Shown here piece after piece: positions 18,568 to 29,427 of a stretch of 64,000 nt of DNA. Both the position numbers and the translations under genes were made by a program. Source of the DNA: Shewanella inventionis (GTDB lineage: Bacteria > Pseudomonadota > Gammaproteobacteria > Enterobacterales > Shewanellaceae). A model generated the notes under the pieces. The model did no database searches and was not told the DNA's origin. It was given only the letters and a program-made list of their open reading frames with translations. Each line of letters starts with the position of its first letter. The first letter of the stretch is position 1. The DNA is taken from NCBI RefSeq assembly GCF_014641855.1, contig NZ_BMII01000019.1, positions 1 through 64,000 of the forward strand, in the 5' to 3' direction.

Positions 18568-19671
18568 ATGAGTCTTGCTGATTCCGTTCTTGCTGTGAAC
18601 AATGATTTACCCATCCGTACCGACAAACCCGTCCACAGTGGCAAAGTTCGCAGCGTTTACTGGTTAACCGATACTGATAGCCGTCGCCTGATCCGCGATA
18701 AAGGATATGATGTCCCTGCAGACACGCCACTGGCCATTATGGTCATCAGCGATCGCATTTCAGCCTTTGATTGTATTTTTCATGGTGAAGGAAACTTGCA
18801 AGGCATTCCGGGTAAAGGCGCGGCATTAAATGCGATTTCAAATCACTGGTTTGGCTTATTTGCTGAAAACGGTTTAGCTGACAGCCATATTTTAGATATT
18901 CCACACCCATTTGTATGGATAGTACAAAAAGCCCGCCCAATTAAGGTGGAAGCCATTTGTCGTCAATACATTACTGGCTCAATGTGGCGCGCTTACTCAA
19001 AAGGCGAACGTGTGTTTTGTGGCATCACCTTGCCAGAAGGCTTAAGCAAAGATCAAAAATTACCTGAACTGCTAATAACCCCATCAACCAAAGGCATTTT
19101 AACCGGTATTCCTGGCGTGCCTGCACAAGATGACGTTAACATCAGCCGCAGCGACATTGAAGCCAACTACCAGGCATTCGGCTTTGAAAAGCCGCAAGAT
19201 ATCGACCTTTACGAAACCTTGCTCAAACAAGGCTTTAAAGTCATTTCAGACACCTTAGCCAAGCTTGATCAGGTGTTTGTCGACACTAAATTTGAATTTG
19301 GCTACGTGAATGACAAAAACGGTCAATCAAAACTGATTTACATGGATGAAGTTGGCACACCAGATTCGTCACGTATATGGGATGGCCCAGCTTACCGCGA
19401 CGGTAAAATTGTAGAAAACTCAAAAGAAGGCTTCCGCCAGTTTTTATTAAACCATTTTGACGATGCCGACATTTTATTAAATAAAGACAGAATGCCTGAG
19501 CGTGAAGCGCTTGCACGTGATAATGACCTACCACTTGAAGCCATGATGAACGTATCTCGCACTTACACTGGTGTAGCTGAAAAAATCACAGGTCGCAGCA
19601 TTGCACTGCCTGCGAACCCAAAAGCTGACATCATTAAGGTATTACGCGAGCAGTATGATTTAATCGATTAA
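18568..19671 (+). CDS. purC: Phosphoribosylaminoimidazole-succinocarboxamide synthase
   Basis: PurC joins CAIR and aspartate using ATP to make SAICAR, a step of purine synthesis. The 367-residue form is the longer type seen in Vibrio and Shewanella rather than the 237-residue E. coli type. Visible SAICAR synthase motifs are GKVRSVYW near the start, [40 protein letters not shown] and the metal/nucleotide-binding KFEFG segment. The start at 18568 (MSLADSVL) is chosen because AAGGA precedes it; an upstream in-frame ATG at 18541 has no ribosome binding site. It stands alone between the DMT exporter and a siderophore receptor, with its own terminator. Confidence 0.96.
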   Translation: MSLADSVLAVNNDLPIRTDKPVHSGKVRSVYWLTDTDSRRLIRDKGYDVPADTPLAIMVISDRISAFDCIFHGEGNLQGIPGKGAALNAISNHWFGLFAENGLADSHILDIPHPFVWIVQKARPIKVEAICRQYITGSMWRAYSKGERVFCGITLPEGLSKDQKLPELLITPSTKGILTGIPGVPAQDDVNISRSDIEANYQAFGFEKPQDIDLYETLLKQGFKVISDTLAKLDQVFVDTKFEFGYVNDKNGQSKLIYMDEVGTPDSSRIWDGPAYRDGKIVENSKEGFRQFLLNHFDDADILLNKDRMPEREALARDNDLPLEAMMNVSRTYTGVAEKITGRSIALPANPKADIIKVLREQYDLID

Positions 19672-19692
19672 TCACTCGTATTTACCACAAAT

Positions 19693-19719
19693 AACGGCGC
19701 CTTTGAGCGCCGTTTTTGT
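19693..19719 (+). terminator. Terminator of purC
   Basis: Stem AACGGCGC / GCGCCGTT with loop CTTTGA is followed by a T tract, about 20 bases after the purC stop codon. Confidence 0.9.
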
Positions 19720-19777
19720 CAACAAAACATTCTAGTCACCCTTTCAAAAAAGTTATTCTTTACAAAACCCATAAAAT

Positions 19778-19801
19778 GTAAATGATAATGATTTTTATTA
19801 C
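19778..19801 (+). promoter_or_regulatory. Fur box upstream of the siderophore receptor
   Basis: The core AAATGATAATGATTTTTAT (19780-19798) is an AT-rich dyad close to the Fur consensus of GATAAT hexamers, with outer GTAA and TTAC arms extending the symmetry. It lies about 85-105 bases upstream of the receptor ATG, a normal operator position. Iron repression is inferred. Confidence 0.75.
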
Positions 19802-19883
19802 GATCCAATGTATCATCCTGGCTAAACATAATTACTTATAACAGAACAAGGACTAGTTCATAGCCGTTGAAGATGATAACACC

Positions 19884-22031
19884 ATGAAATTAAATAAAAT
19901 TAGCTTGGCTGTACTCTGCGCCATCAGCTTAAGTCAGTATGCTATCGCAAATGAAACTGAAACCGAAAATCAAAAAATCAAAACCGCAAACATTGAAAAA
20001 ATTGAAGTGAAAGGCAGCTATATTGCGGGTTACAACGCTCACTCCGCCAGTGGCGCCTCAAGATTAGACCTAGCCATCGTCGATATTCCACAATCCATCT
20101 CAGTTATTACCGACGCCCAATTACAAGACTTTCAACTCCACGACATTAATACTGCGCTTGACTCTGCAACCGGGGTAAACGTTGAACGGATTGAAACTGA
20201 CCGCACCTATTACACCGCTCGCGGTTTTGATATCACTAACTTCCAAATTGATGGTATTGGTTTACCACTGACCTCAGGCAATAACCACGCCGATGAAGAC
20301 ACCGCAATTTATGACCGCATTGAAGTGATCCGTGGTGCTAATGGGTTAATGACGGGTGTGGGTAATCCGTCAGCCACCATCAACTTTATTCGTAAACGCC
20401 CAACCGCAGACAATCAACTAAGCGTAAGTGGCACCTACGGCAGCTTTAATAACACCCGCCTTGAAGCAGATGGCTCGGTGAAACTCAATGACACCTTTGC
20501 CGCAAGAGCCGTTGCGTTAACCCAAAGTAAAGACTCGTATTTAGACCGCTATCACACTGACAAAAATATCGTTTATGTCTTTTTAGAAGCCAATCTAAGC
20601 CAAGACACAACATTGTCACTCAGTCACAGTTACATGAACAACGATGCTACAGGTAATAACTGGGGCGCATTACCCTTGTTTTATACCGACGGCAGCGCCA
20701 CCAATTACGATAGTTCAACCAACACGTCTGCTGACTGGTCTAATTGGCAAGTGGTTAAAAACAATACGGTATTAGAGCTTAGCCACCATTTTAATGATAA
20801 TTGGCGCCTACGCGGCACCTATTCACACAAAACAACAGATGAAGACACTGAGTTATTTTATGTTTACGGTACACCAGACAAAGAAACCGAATTAGGTTTA
20901 ACTGGCTATGGCAGTGAATATGACTTAGACGACCAAAGCGATTTAGTCGATATTTATGTAGACGGTAACTTCAGCCTATTTGCCCGCGAACATCAAGTGG
21001 TTGCAGGGGTTAACTATTCTAAAATGAGCTACACCGACAGCTCACTTTACGATTTCACCACAGGTAATGGCTTCCCAGCGATGCCAGATCTCAACACCTG
21101 GGACGGCAATACACCCATGCCCACATTTGCTGATGGTTTACGAGGCAGTGATGTCACCCGCGAGCAACAAGCAGCTTACTTTACGGGTCGCTTTAGCATT
21201 GTTGACGACTTACACCTTATTGTTGGCGGTCGTTACAACGATTGGCAGGCAGAGGGAGAATCATACGAGGTAGACCAACAAGCTGATTATCAACAGTTTA
21301 TACCTTATTTAGGTGCTGTGTATAACATCACTCCAGAACTAGTGGCTTACGCCAGTTACACCGAAAACTTTGTCGCTCAAACAGAAAAAGACAGTGTCGG
21401 TGTCTTTTTAGATCCAATCACAGGCGAAAGCCGCGAAGTGGGTGTGAAAAGTGAGCTATTTAATGGCCGCCTTATTACCAGCCTAGCCTATTTTGATGTA
21501 AAACAAACCAATATAGCCATACTCGACCCTGACACGGTGGATTTGCCTATTGATATGCAAACATACTACGGCTCAGACGGGATCAGTAGCACAGGGTTTG
21601 AATTTGAAGTAGCCGGTGAGATATACCCAGGTTTAAATGCCAGCATAGGTTACACCGACTTTGATATTGAAGGTGACGATACCGTTGCAGCCTACACTCC
21701 AAATAAATTATTAAAATTTGCCGCAACCTACGACTTTGAAACAATCGACGGATTCTCTATCGGGATAAACATGCGCTGGCAAGACGATATTTCGCGCAGT
21801 CAAGGTGTCGTTGCCGCTGGGTTTGACAACGCAGGCGCTGAGATTATTACCGAGCAGGACGCCTATGCGGTAATTGATTTAATGGCTAAATATCAAATTA
21901 CTGATCAGCTAGGCTTGGCGGTTAATGCTTACAATGTCGGTGATGAAAAATACATAAACAGCTTATATTGGGCTCAAGGCTATTACGGTGCTCCAGCTAA
22001 TTACAGCGCAACATTAACTTGGAAAATGTAA
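19884..22031 (+). CDS. TonB-dependent siderophore receptor, FhuE/FpvA type
   Basis: This outer membrane receptor should import a ferric siderophore using TonB energy. The 715 residues have a signal peptide (about 1-22), a plug domain (about 50-170; DIPQSISVITDAQLQDF, YDRIEVIRGANGLMTGVGNPS) and a 22-strand barrel ending in the typical aromatic C-terminus (YSATLTWKM). The RGFDITNFQIDG pattern and size match receptors for hydroxamates such as coprogen or ferrioxamine, but the ligand cannot be assigned. A Fur box lies upstream, and no transporter or biosynthesis genes are beside it. A terminator follows directly. Confidence 0.93.
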   Translation: MKLNKISLAVLCAISLSQYAIANETETENQKIKTANIEKIEVKGSYIAGYNAHSASGASRLDLAIVDIPQSISVITDAQLQDFQLHDINTALDSATGVNVERIETDRTYYTARGFDITNFQIDGIGLPLTSGNNHADEDTAIYDRIEVIRGANGLMTGVGNPSATINFIRKRPTADNQLSVSGTYGSFNNTRLEADGSVKLNDTFAARAVALTQSKDSYLDRYHTDKNIVYVFLEANLSQDTTLSLSHSYMNNDATGNNWGALPLFYTDGSATNYDSSTNTSADWSNWQVVKNNTVLELSHHFNDNWRLRGTYSHKTTDEDTELFYVYGTPDKETELGLTGYGSEYDLDDQSDLVDIYVDGNFSLFAREHQVVAGVNYSKMSYTDSSLYDFTTGNGFPAMPDLNTWDGNTPMPTFADGLRGSDVTREQQAAYFTGRFSIVDDLHLIVGGRYNDWQAEGESYEVDQQADYQQFIPYLGAVYNITPELVAYASYTENFVAQTEKDSVGVFLDPITGESREVGVKSELFNGRLITSLAYFDVKQTNIAILDPDTVDLPIDMQTYYGSDGISSTGFEFEVAGEIYPGLNASIGYTDFDIEGDDTVAAYTPNKLLKFAATYDFETIDGFSIGINMRWQDDISRSQGVVAAGFDNAGAEIITEQDAYAVIDLMAKYQITDQLGLAVNAYNVGDEKYINSLYWAQGYYGAPANYSATLTWKM

Positions 22032-22078
22032 CCGACAACCCTGTTAGAGCATATTGCCACGCTATAGCTTAATAGAGG

Positions 22079-22112
22079 ATAAAAAGGATGGCCAAATGGT
22101 CATCCTTTTTTA
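22079..22112 (+). terminator. Terminator of the siderophore receptor gene
   Basis: AAAAAGGATG and CATCCTTTTT form a perfect 10-bp stem, extended by CC/GG inside, followed by T residues; it begins about 50 bases after the stop codon. Confidence 0.88.
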
Positions 22113-22138
22113 TATTCGCCGAGAATACCCAAAGCTTT

Positions 22139-22449
22139 ATACCAATTCCACTAATTATCTGGTCATTCAGCGGGAATTCTGTGCCTTCTAGGCAAGTAAT
22201 AGGATTGTAGGCATAGTTGCTCTCGGCAACTGCTCCTGCGTTGCTCTACCTCCTGCATCCATGCAGTCGTACGTCAAAATACTATTAAGCAGCATAGAAG
22301 GCACAGAAACCCGCCTTGCAGGAGACGCTCAGACAGTCCATTTCTTTGTTGCATTGCCTTAGAAGGGAATAACCATTATTTCAACAATGCGCCTCAAACT
22401 GAACAGTCTGAGCGACTCTGATTAGTCACATAATTAATGGAAATGGTAT
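22139..22449. mobile_element. Probable MITE, about 311 bp, with terminal inverted repeats
   Basis: The left end ATACCAATTCCACTAATTAT and the complement of the right end ATACCATTTCCATTAATTAT agree at 18 of 20 positions, and similarity continues inward. A second, perfect 14-bp inverted pair lies inside (TTCTGTGCCTTCTA at 22177-22190 against 22295-22308). The element has no coding capacity and is more GC-rich than its flanks, as expected for a non-autonomous miniature element. I could not identify a convincing target-site duplication. It sits just after a terminator in a gene-free gap. Confidence 0.75.
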
Positions 22450-23133
22450 TACAACCTAGAAAACAACCTTTATCACATAAATGAAATTGTAAACACGCTC
22501 ACTACTTGATTAAAAAATAACTTAAACACACAAAAACAAAGTAAAAAATCAAATACTAAAAATACAAAAACTTAATGTAAAACAGTGCTTTAGAATAAGG
22601 TAAGCCTTAAGATAATTGTTGTAACATTTTTGGTTTATCATTTTACCCACTGACAATACCTGATTTTTGCAAGAGCCTGTTATTAAAGGTTTTTTTAACC
22701 AGACTCATTGAGTGAAGTCGCAACAACCATGCAACCACAATCCCTTTGTAAATCGTCAGCAAAATGTATTTTACAAGGATAAAAATTAACCAATAAAAAC
22801 ATGTTTGCAATTGAAGGTGGGTGAGTTTTCAGTAAACTATGATGTTAGCGACATCACATTAAAACAAGCGATACCGTAGAGGCTTTACAGCGTCAACTTA
22901 ACGACATTAAAAATCAATAAACCCCTTAAGCTATTCGATTTTATGTCGATATATATCCAATAAACCTGTCAGATGCATAACATTGTGCATCATCAGGTAT
23001 ATTGAGTAAAAAGTTAGCTAGTTTGTTATTTTGGTCATAATAACTGTAGTTTGCACGGTATTTTAGTATCAAAATACTGTAAGCTAATCTACTATTTGCA
23101 TTTATTGTATTTACCGATTTAGGTACCCTTGCT
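22450..23133. other. Gene-free AT-rich gap, possible decayed coding remnant near 22824-22920
   Basis: Most of this 680-base stretch has no reading frame worth calling. At 22867-22920 a short frame reads SDTVEALQRQLNDIKNQ then stop, and just upstream another frame reads VGEFSVNYDVSDITLKQAIP then stop. Both look protein-like but are out of register, so they could be relics of a lost gene. The rest presumably holds the chemoreceptor promoter, which I cannot pinpoint. Confidence 0.3.
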
Positions 23134-24573
23134 ATGAAACAAGTTGATTTTAGAAGTATCGATAAACTCTTTATCAAAATGTCCATTAACGACAAATTTT
23201 GGACAATTTTCGCGCTGTTTCTTATCGTATTATCCAGCGTCTCCATCGGCAGCTATGTCAACAAAATTGATCAAATAGAGCAACAATCGGTACAGGTTTT
23301 AGAGCAAAAAGTTGCTGCAATGGTACAAGCGCTCGATACAACCGGCCAACTTGAACAGGCAGCAAGCCTTGGGTTGCAGGTTTCTAACCGCGCTCAAACC
23401 AGCTCTCGCTTACAAGATACCGTGACCGCGGTTTATGCGTCTGCTGGCCAGTATTACACCCTCAGCGAATCCGTATATAACCAAGAGTCAGATGCTAAAA
23501 CAGCTGCAATGAACTCGATGCTATTGGCATTTTTATGGGTTATCCCATTTGCTATTGTGCTTTATTGGAACGCCACATTTATTGGCGGAGCATTGTGGGT
23601 ACTGTGGGATACCACAGAAAAAATTGCTAAAGGCGATTTAACCTCACGTTTAGGCTTTCACCCTGGGCGCGACGAGTTTGGTACCATTGGTTGCGCATTA
23701 GATAAAGCAATGGACACCTTAAGTGAGTTGGTTATTGCGGTAAAAAACAACACAGAAACCTTACATGCAACATCAGATTCTTTTGCTAGCGATGCAGAAC
23801 AAGGCGCAGAACAAATTGACTTGCAATACGCCTCTTTAGACTCTGTTGCCACCGCAATGGAAGAAATGACCGCATCAGCCGCTGAAGTGTCTAACATCGC
23901 TCGTAACTCAACTGAACGTGTTGAACAGGATTCTGAATACACTCGCCAAAGTTACGACAGAGCCAAACGTGCGATTAATGAGATCCAAAAGTTATCTAAA
24001 TACATTGAGCAAACGTCTAACTCGGTCAACACGTTAAAAGTGAATGCAACCAATATTAATGAAGTGATTACCACCATTAATGCCATTTCAGACCAAACCA
24101 ACTTATTAGCACTTAACGCTGCAATTGAAGCTGCTCGTGCCGGTGAAATGGGCCGTGGATTTGCGGTAGTAGCCGATGAAGTGCGCACCTTAGCAGGCCG
24201 TACTCAAGCTGCAACAGTAGAAATTCACAACATGATTGAGCTGCTGCAAAGCGAAACACTCAATATCGACAGTATTACTCGAGACACGGTTAAACAAGCA
24301 CAAACCAGTAGTGATTTAATCAGCGATATTGGTACCGACATTGATGCCATTGCTGAGTCATCGCGTTCAATTATGGACATGAGCTTTCAAATTTCGACCT
24401 CATCAGAAGAACAAAGCGCTGTGGCAAACGACATCGCCAAAGAGCTTACTGAAATACGTCACAAATCAAATATCATCAGAGGGCTATCACAACAGTCGGC
24501 TCATGGTGTTAAAGACTTATCTAAAGCTGCAGCCAATTTAGGTAAAATTCTAAGCCGTTACCGCACCCAATAA
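23134..24573 (+). CDS. Methyl-accepting chemotaxis protein
   Basis: The receptor of 479 residues has a membrane helix near 22-43, a short outer loop (about 44-127), a hydrophobic region near 128-155, a HAMP-like segment (about 155-210) and a cytoplasmic signalling domain. The hairpin tip is visible ([41 protein letters not shown]). It would signal to CheA/CheW. The outer domain is only about 85 residues, smaller than a four-helix bundle or Cache domain, so its ligand is hard to guess. No CheR-tethering pentapeptide is seen at the C-terminus. It is a single-gene unit with its own terminator. Confidence 0.93.
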   Translation: MKQVDFRSIDKLFIKMSINDKFWTIFALFLIVLSSVSIGSYVNKIDQIEQQSVQVLEQKVAAMVQALDTTGQLEQAASLGLQVSNRAQTSSRLQDTVTAVYASAGQYYTLSESVYNQESDAKTAAMNSMLLAFLWVIPFAIVLYWNATFIGGALWVLWDTTEKIAKGDLTSRLGFHPGRDEFGTIGCALDKAMDTLSELVIAVKNNTETLHATSDSFASDAEQGAEQIDLQYASLDSVATAMEEMTASAAEVSNIARNSTERVEQDSEYTRQSYDRAKRAINEIQKLSKYIEQTSNSVNTLKVNATNINEVITTINAISDQTNLLALNAAIEAARAGEMGRGFAVVADEVRTLAGRTQAATVEIHNMIELLQSETLNIDSITRDTVKQAQTSSDLISDIGTDIDAIAESSRSIMDMSFQISTSSEEQSAVANDIAKELTEIRHKSNIIRGLSQQSAHGVKDLSKAAANLGKILSRYRTQ

Positions 24574-24594
24574 AACAAGTTTTACCGTTATCAT

Positions 24595-24630
24595 AACGAC
24601 GTGGCATTAACCGATGTCACGTCGTTTTTT
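24595..24630 (+). terminator. Terminator of the chemoreceptor gene
   Basis: AACGACGTG pairs with CACGTCGTT, the stem continuing inward through a G-T pair, and six T residues follow. Confidence 0.88.
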
Positions 24631-24760
24631 ATTAGCCTGATGCCGAATTTTTACAGTATAATTTTCAACCACGATTGCTCTATACCTTTCGTGACTTTCA
24701 GGTATAATCCGCCAACATTTTTATGCCCATGTTATCCGTTAACTTTATGTGTGAGATCTT

Positions 24761-26176
24761 ATGACTGTTGAAACATTTACACCCAAGCAAACAACCACGC
24801 TCGATATCCCAGTAAAAACTCTTGAGGCTAACAGCACAAGCATCCCAAGTACTGGTAATCGAATTGGTTTTGTTTCATTGGGCTGTCCAAAAAACTTAGT
24901 CGACTCAGAACGGATCCTCACCCAACTTCGCACAGAAGGGTACGACGTAACCAACAGTTATGACGATGCTGACCTCGTTATTGTGAACACCTGTGGCTTT
25001 ATTGACAGCGCGGTACAAGAGTCGTTAGAAACCATTGGCGAAGCATTAGCTGCAAATGGCAAAGTGCTTGTAACAGGCTGTTTAGGCGTTAAAAAAGATG
25101 AAATCGTTGAACTTCACCCTAACGTGTTAGGCGTTACCGGCCCACATGCCTATGATGAAGTGCTTAAACAAGTGCACCTGCATGTTGAAAAGCCTAAGCA
25201 CAATCCACTGATGGACCTAGTGCCTGATCATGGCATTAAGCTAACACCAAAGCATTACGCCTATTTAAAAATATCTGAAGGCTGTAATCACCGTTGTACC
25301 TTCTGCATTATTCCATCAATGCGCGGAGATTTAGACTCTCGCCCTATTGGTGACGTACTCGGCGAAGCCCAGCGCTTAGTCAACGCCGGCGTTAAAGAGT
25401 TATTAGTGATATCTCAAGACACGTCAGCTTATGGCGTTGATGTTAAACACAAAACGGCATTTTGGGATGGCATGCCAGTTAAAACTCACATGCAACAGCT
25501 TTGTGAAGAATTAGCCAAACAAGGCGTGTGGGTGCGTTTGCATTATGTTTACCCTTACCCACATGTGGATGACATTATTCCATTAATGGCCGAAGGTAAA
25601 ATTCTGCCCTATTTAGACATTCCGTTTCAGCATGCCAACAAACGTATATTGAAGTTAATGAAACGCCCTGGTAGCTCAGACAAAGTATTAGAACGTATCG
25701 CCAAATGGCGCGAGATTTGTCCAGAATTAGTGATTCGTTCAACCTTTATTGTCGGCTTTCCTGGTGAAACCGAAGAAGAATTTGAAGAGCTATTAGACTT
25801 TTTAGAAGAAGCACAATTAGACCGCGTAGGTTGCTTTAAATACTCACCGGTAGAAGGCGCTAAAGCAAACGATTTACCAGACCATGTGCCAGAAGATGTT
25901 ATGGAAGATCGTCTACAACGCTTTATGGCGCTACAAGCACAAATCAGTGCCGACAAGTTGCAAGCGCGCATTGGCCAAGAGTATTTAATCTTAATTGATG
26001 AAGTAAATACCGAAGGTGCAATTGGCCGCTCATACATGGACGCGCCAGAAATTGACGGTAAAGTGTATTTAACCGACGAGTTTGACGTGCAACCAGGTGA
26101 TCAGGTTTGGGTACAAATTATTCACGCTGATGAACATGATGTCTGGGGCGTAAAAGTGGAAGATGAAGACGAATAA
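24761..26176 (+). CDS. rimO: Ribosomal protein S12 methylthiotransferase RimO
   Basis: RimO adds a methylthio group to a conserved aspartate of ribosomal protein S12. The 471 residues contain the N-terminal UPF0004 domain ([16 protein letters not shown], with further cluster cysteines in VNTCGFID and VTGCLGV), a radical SAM core with CNHRCTFC (C175, C179, C182) and a C-terminal TRAM domain (about 400-471). An N-terminal extension of about 30 residues precedes the first motif. Length and motifs separate it from MiaB. The gene is monocistronic, with a terminator after it. Confidence 0.97.
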   Translation: MTVETFTPKQTTTLDIPVKTLEANSTSIPSTGNRIGFVSLGCPKNLVDSERILTQLRTEGYDVTNSYDDADLVIVNTCGFIDSAVQESLETIGEALAANGKVLVTGCLGVKKDEIVELHPNVLGVTGPHAYDEVLKQVHLHVEKPKHNPLMDLVPDHGIKLTPKHYAYLKISEGCNHRCTFCIIPSMRGDLDSRPIGDVLGEAQRLVNAGVKELLVISQDTSAYGVDVKHKTAFWDGMPVKTHMQQLCEELAKQGVWVRLHYVYPYPHVDDIIPLMAEGKILPYLDIPFQHANKRILKLMKRPGSSDKVLERIAKWREICPELVIRSTFIVGFPGETEEEFEELLDFLEEAQLDRVGCFKYSPVEGAKANDLPDHVPEDVMEDRLQRFMALQAQISADKLQARIGQEYLILIDEVNTEGAIGRSYMDAPEIDGKVYLTDEFDVQPGDQVWVQIIHADEHDVWGVKVEDEDE

Positions 26177-26211
26177 ACTTCATAAGCCAGTGCTATAACG
26201 CGTTAACACAT

Positions 26212-26243
26212 AAAAAAGCCGATATCATTGATATCGGCTTTTT
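26212..26243. terminator. Bidirectional terminator between rimO and the DUF4397 gene
   Basis: AAAAAGCCGATAT pairs with ATATCGGCTTTTT around CATTG. The genes on both sides converge on it. Confidence 0.9.
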
Positions 26244-26304
26244 CGTCTTTAAACTGGCTTAATTACTGTTTTAATACCGTATTAGAGACCAGCTTTAAGC
26301 TCAA

Positions 26305-27675
26305 TTAGTCTAACGAAGTCAGTCTATGACCTAGTGCACTTTCTGTGTCTGGCGTTAAGACAAACGTAAAGTTACTACCACCACTGATACTCATTGATTC
26401 AGACTGATAAACCAGTGTTTGAGTACCATTGTCATCTTCATACACTATATTAATTTCATAGTCATCTTCAGGCAGAGTTGTGCTTTGCTGCTCAACAAAA
26501 TCTAAATCCGTTAACGTGTACTCAGCGGTTTCAATGGTTTCTGAATCACGAACAAAGTACACAGTTAAGTCATCATAATCGTATGACAAGTTAATAACAT
26601 CGACTTTGTATTCGTATGCGCGTGGACGTAAATCTTGAGTGATTACCATGCCTTTGACTGAACTGTCTTCTTTTTGATAAATCAGCACCGACTTAATGTC
26701 GTCCTGGTTAAAGGTTACCAATAAATTATCAAATAGCTTAGCGTCAGTTGTTGCATCTTTTACCGTGATACCGTAATCGTTAAACGACGTTGATTGGTAA
26801 TCGGTAACTGCAAACGGTGAAACATCATATAAATATTGTGTTTCTTGCTTACTGGTAATATCAATATCAATGCTTTGAGTTTGCAAACCATTAAATACGC
26901 GATAATCAGCGGTTGCTTCTAACGCTGCATAATTATCAACAGTCGTTGTTGAATCAACACTGTCGATAGTCACTTTAATGTCACCTGCACCAAAACTGTT
27001 ACGAATGATGAACTTGTAAACCGTTTCAGTGGTTAAATCCATGCTACCCGTTGTATAAATAACGTCTTTGGTGCCTGTTGTTGTTAGGTACACAATGTAA
27101 TCGTCGGTATCGAGAATAGTTGAGTCGGTGTAAGTGCCGTATGAAGCACTGCCAATCATTACTGCTTCGTCAATGGTTTGGGTATCGAGTGAGATATACG
27201 CGTCAAACGTGCCTTCGTCAGTAGCAACGTTGGCAATCAAGACCTGCATTTTACTGTATTCGTAATCTTCATCCGCATTAAGCTCATCCATCTCATCACG
27301 GTTATAATTAATATCCAGTAATTGTGGATCAAGATAATCACCATAAAGCACAAACAAATGGTTATCGTCGGCGGCTAAATCAATGGTATCGCTGTAAACG
27401 GTAACAGTTTCGCCGTCTTCATCTTGACCATAAATCTCTAACTCTGCGCTGTCGACACTGTAACCATAACGCGGCATGGCATCAGCAAAATCAATTGCGG
27501 TATACGAGTAGTCATCTAACACTAACGATGTTGAAGTACTGTTAGGTGATGCATTGTAATATTGTACATAAGCAACATCGCTGCTACTGCTATCAGAACT
27601 ATCAGAGCCACACCCTAATAGAACCGCTCCAACCGTTGACATAATTATCAACTGGCTTACTTTCTTGTTAAACAT
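26305..27675 (-). CDS. DUF4397-like repeat lipoprotein
   Basis: The 456-residue product has a lipoprotein signal (VLLGC, cysteine near residue 22) followed by a serine/aspartate-rich spacer. The body looks like tandem beta-rich modules: the first opens YVQYYNASPNSTSTSLVLDD, a pattern of the DUF4397 family, and later ones include YRVFNGLQTQSIDIDI and VDVINLSYDYDDLTVYFV. The protein is strongly acidic, consistent with an exposed outer membrane lipoprotein. No enzymatic motif is seen and its function is unknown. It is convergent with rimO and lies upstream of nothing obviously related. Confidence 0.75.
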   Translation of the reverse strand: MFNKKVSQLIIMSTVGAVLLGCGSDSSDSSSSDVAYVQYYNASPNSTSTSLVLDDYSYTAIDFADAMPRYGYSVDSAELEIYGQDEDGETVTVYSDTIDLAADDNHLFVLYGDYLDPQLLDINYNRDEMDELNADEDYEYSKMQVLIANVATDEGTFDAYISLDTQTIDEAVMIGSASYGTYTDSTILDTDDYIVYLTTTGTKDVIYTTGSMDLTTETVYKFIIRNSFGAGDIKVTIDSVDSTTTVDNYAALEATADYRVFNGLQTQSIDIDITSKQETQYLYDVSPFAVTDYQSTSFNDYGITVKDATTDAKLFDNLLVTFNQDDIKSVLIYQKEDSSVKGMVITQDLRPRAYEYKVDVINLSYDYDDLTVYFVRDSETIETAEYTLTDLDFVEQQSTTLPEDDYEINIVYEDDNGTQTLVYQSESMSISGGSNFTFVLTPDTESALGHRLTSLD

Positions 27676-27792
27676 AATGACTCCATTAACCGCTTAGCTA
27701 CATTTGCAGTATTATGACTCTTTGCATGCGTAAACGACTGTCAAGAAAGGTAAAGTAGATATATAAAACGTCAAGATTGCCTTTTTTGGTTA

Positions 27793-27825
27793 TAAAAAGA
27801 CCTCTTATCGGCCGATAAGAGGTCT
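27793..27825 (-). terminator. Terminator of pmbA (minus strand)
   Basis: A 28-bp perfect palindrome (27798-27825; halves AGACCTCTTATCGG and CCGATAAGAGGTCT) is followed on the minus strand by TTTTT, about 75 bases after the pmbA stop codon. Confidence 0.85.
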
Positions 27826-27901
27826 AAATGAATACATTAGAATAAGCTAATTTAAATATGACTTACCAATTGGGCATGTGGCTTACGGTAATTGTAAAAA
27901 A

Positions 27902-29281
27902 TTAGTTACCGGCGATTTTCATCTCGCTCAGTAAAATACCACCGGTACGAATTGATGAGCGCAGATCACGATCTTTACCCACGCCCTGAATGCCTTTAAA
28001 CATCTCTTTTAAATTACCTGCAATAGTAATTTCTTCAACCGGATACAACACCTCGCCATTTTCAACGTAAAAACCCGCAGCACCACGCGAATAATCACCT
28101 GTGACACCATTAACCCCCTGGCCCATCACCTCGGTCACAATTAAGCCTGTGTTCATCGTATTAACTAAGTCATCAAAAGTCTGATTAGTATGGCTTAAGG
28201 TCCAGTTGTAAATACCGCCCGCATGGCCTGTATTGGTCATGCCGAGTTTACGTGCTGAGTAACTGGTCAATAAATAAGTGGCAAGTTGACCATTGTCGAT
28301 AATACGGCGCGACTGCGTTGCGACACCTTCGCTGTCGTAATTAGCACTGGCCAACGCAGCTAATAAATGAGGTTGCTCTTCAATACTGAACCAATCTGGG
28401 AATATTTGTGTTTCTAATGCATCAAGCAAGAAACTCGACTTACGGTAAATACTGCTACCACTAATTGCACCAATTAAATGCCCCATTAAACCGGTGGCAA
28501 TCTCAGGCGCAAACAATACCGGCATTTTAGCAGTGGCAATTTTACGCGCATCTAAACGGCTTAAGGTTTTATTAGCCGCCTGCTGGCCAACCGCCTCTGG
28601 AGACAATAACTCCTGATACTTACGGGCAACGGTATAATCGTAATCGCGTTGCATATTACCATCAGACTCTTCGCCTATCACTACACAACTTAAGCTGTAA
28701 CGCGAACTGCAATACCCATTTAAAAATCCGTGACTATTACCGTACACTTTGGCGGCAGTGTGCGCATTGGCTGTGGCACCGTCTGAATTACGAATGCGGC
28801 TATCAACCGACAAACTGGCCTCTTCAGCCCGAATAGCCAATTGCGCTAATTCTTCGGCATCAATATCTTGTGGATGATACAGCTGTAAATCGCGAATATC
28901 TTGCGCCATTAATGCTGCATCAGCTAAACCACTAAATGGGTCTTCTGAGGTGTATTTAGCAATACCATCGGCCGCTCTTACGGCTTCACGGATGGCCTCT
29001 GGGCTTAAATCTGAGGTTGAAGAGTTACCTTTACGGCCATCACGATAAATGGTGATCCCTAATGCACCGTCTTTGTTAAACTCAACGGTCTCGACTTCTT
29101 TCTCGCGAGTAGAAACCGACAAGCCCTGCTGCTTGCTAATAGCGACTTCTGCGGCAGTTGTGCCCAGTTGTTTCGCGTACTCTAAAGCAACGGCTACGGC
29201 ATCTTTTAGTGCCGATAATTCAGAATCAATTCTTGGTGTTGGTTCACTGGCGCTAGGCGCTGAAGAAGGATGAGAAGCCAC
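27902..29281 (-). CDS. pmbA: Metalloprotease subunit PmbA (TldE)
   Basis: PmbA pairs with TldD to form a cytoplasmic protease that matures microcin-type peptides and degrades unfolded small proteins. The 459-residue protein shows family features: KDGALGITIYRDGRKG, STSDLSPEAI, the PVLFAPEIATGLMGHLIGAI segment and GVNGVTGDYSRGAAGFYVE near the C-terminus. It lacks the HExxxH zinc site, as expected for the TldE partner; tldD itself is at 40123-41571. It is divergent from darP, the same pairing as yjgA-pmbA in E. coli. Confidence 0.96.
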   Translation of the reverse strand: MASHPSSAPSASEPTPRIDSELSALKDAVAVALEYAKQLGTTAAEVAISKQQGLSVSTREKEVETVEFNKDGALGITIYRDGRKGNSSTSDLSPEAIREAVRAADGIAKYTSEDPFSGLADAALMAQDIRDLQLYHPQDIDAEELAQLAIRAEEASLSVDSRIRNSDGATANAHTAAKVYGNSHGFLNGYCSSRYSLSCVVIGEESDGNMQRDYDYTVARKYQELLSPEAVGQQAANKTLSRLDARKIATAKMPVLFAPEIATGLMGHLIGAISGSSIYRKSSFLLDALETQIFPDWFSIEEQPHLLAALASANYDSEGVATQSRRIIDNGQLATYLLTSYSARKLGMTNTGHAGGIYNWTLSHTNQTFDDLVNTMNTGLIVTEVMGQGVNGVTGDYSRGAAGFYVENGEVLYPVEEITIAGNLKEMFKGIQGVGKDRDLRSSIRTGGILLSEMKIAGN

Positions 29282-29427
29282 AAATTTACTCTTTAATTAG
29301 TCTAATTGACGCTAGCATATCAAATTAAAAAGCCGATTGATAACCAACCCGATATCTTGAATAAAATCTGCATATTCAATGCCAAATAAATGCTATCATT
29401 AACCTATATTGACTCGAGGTTAAGACT

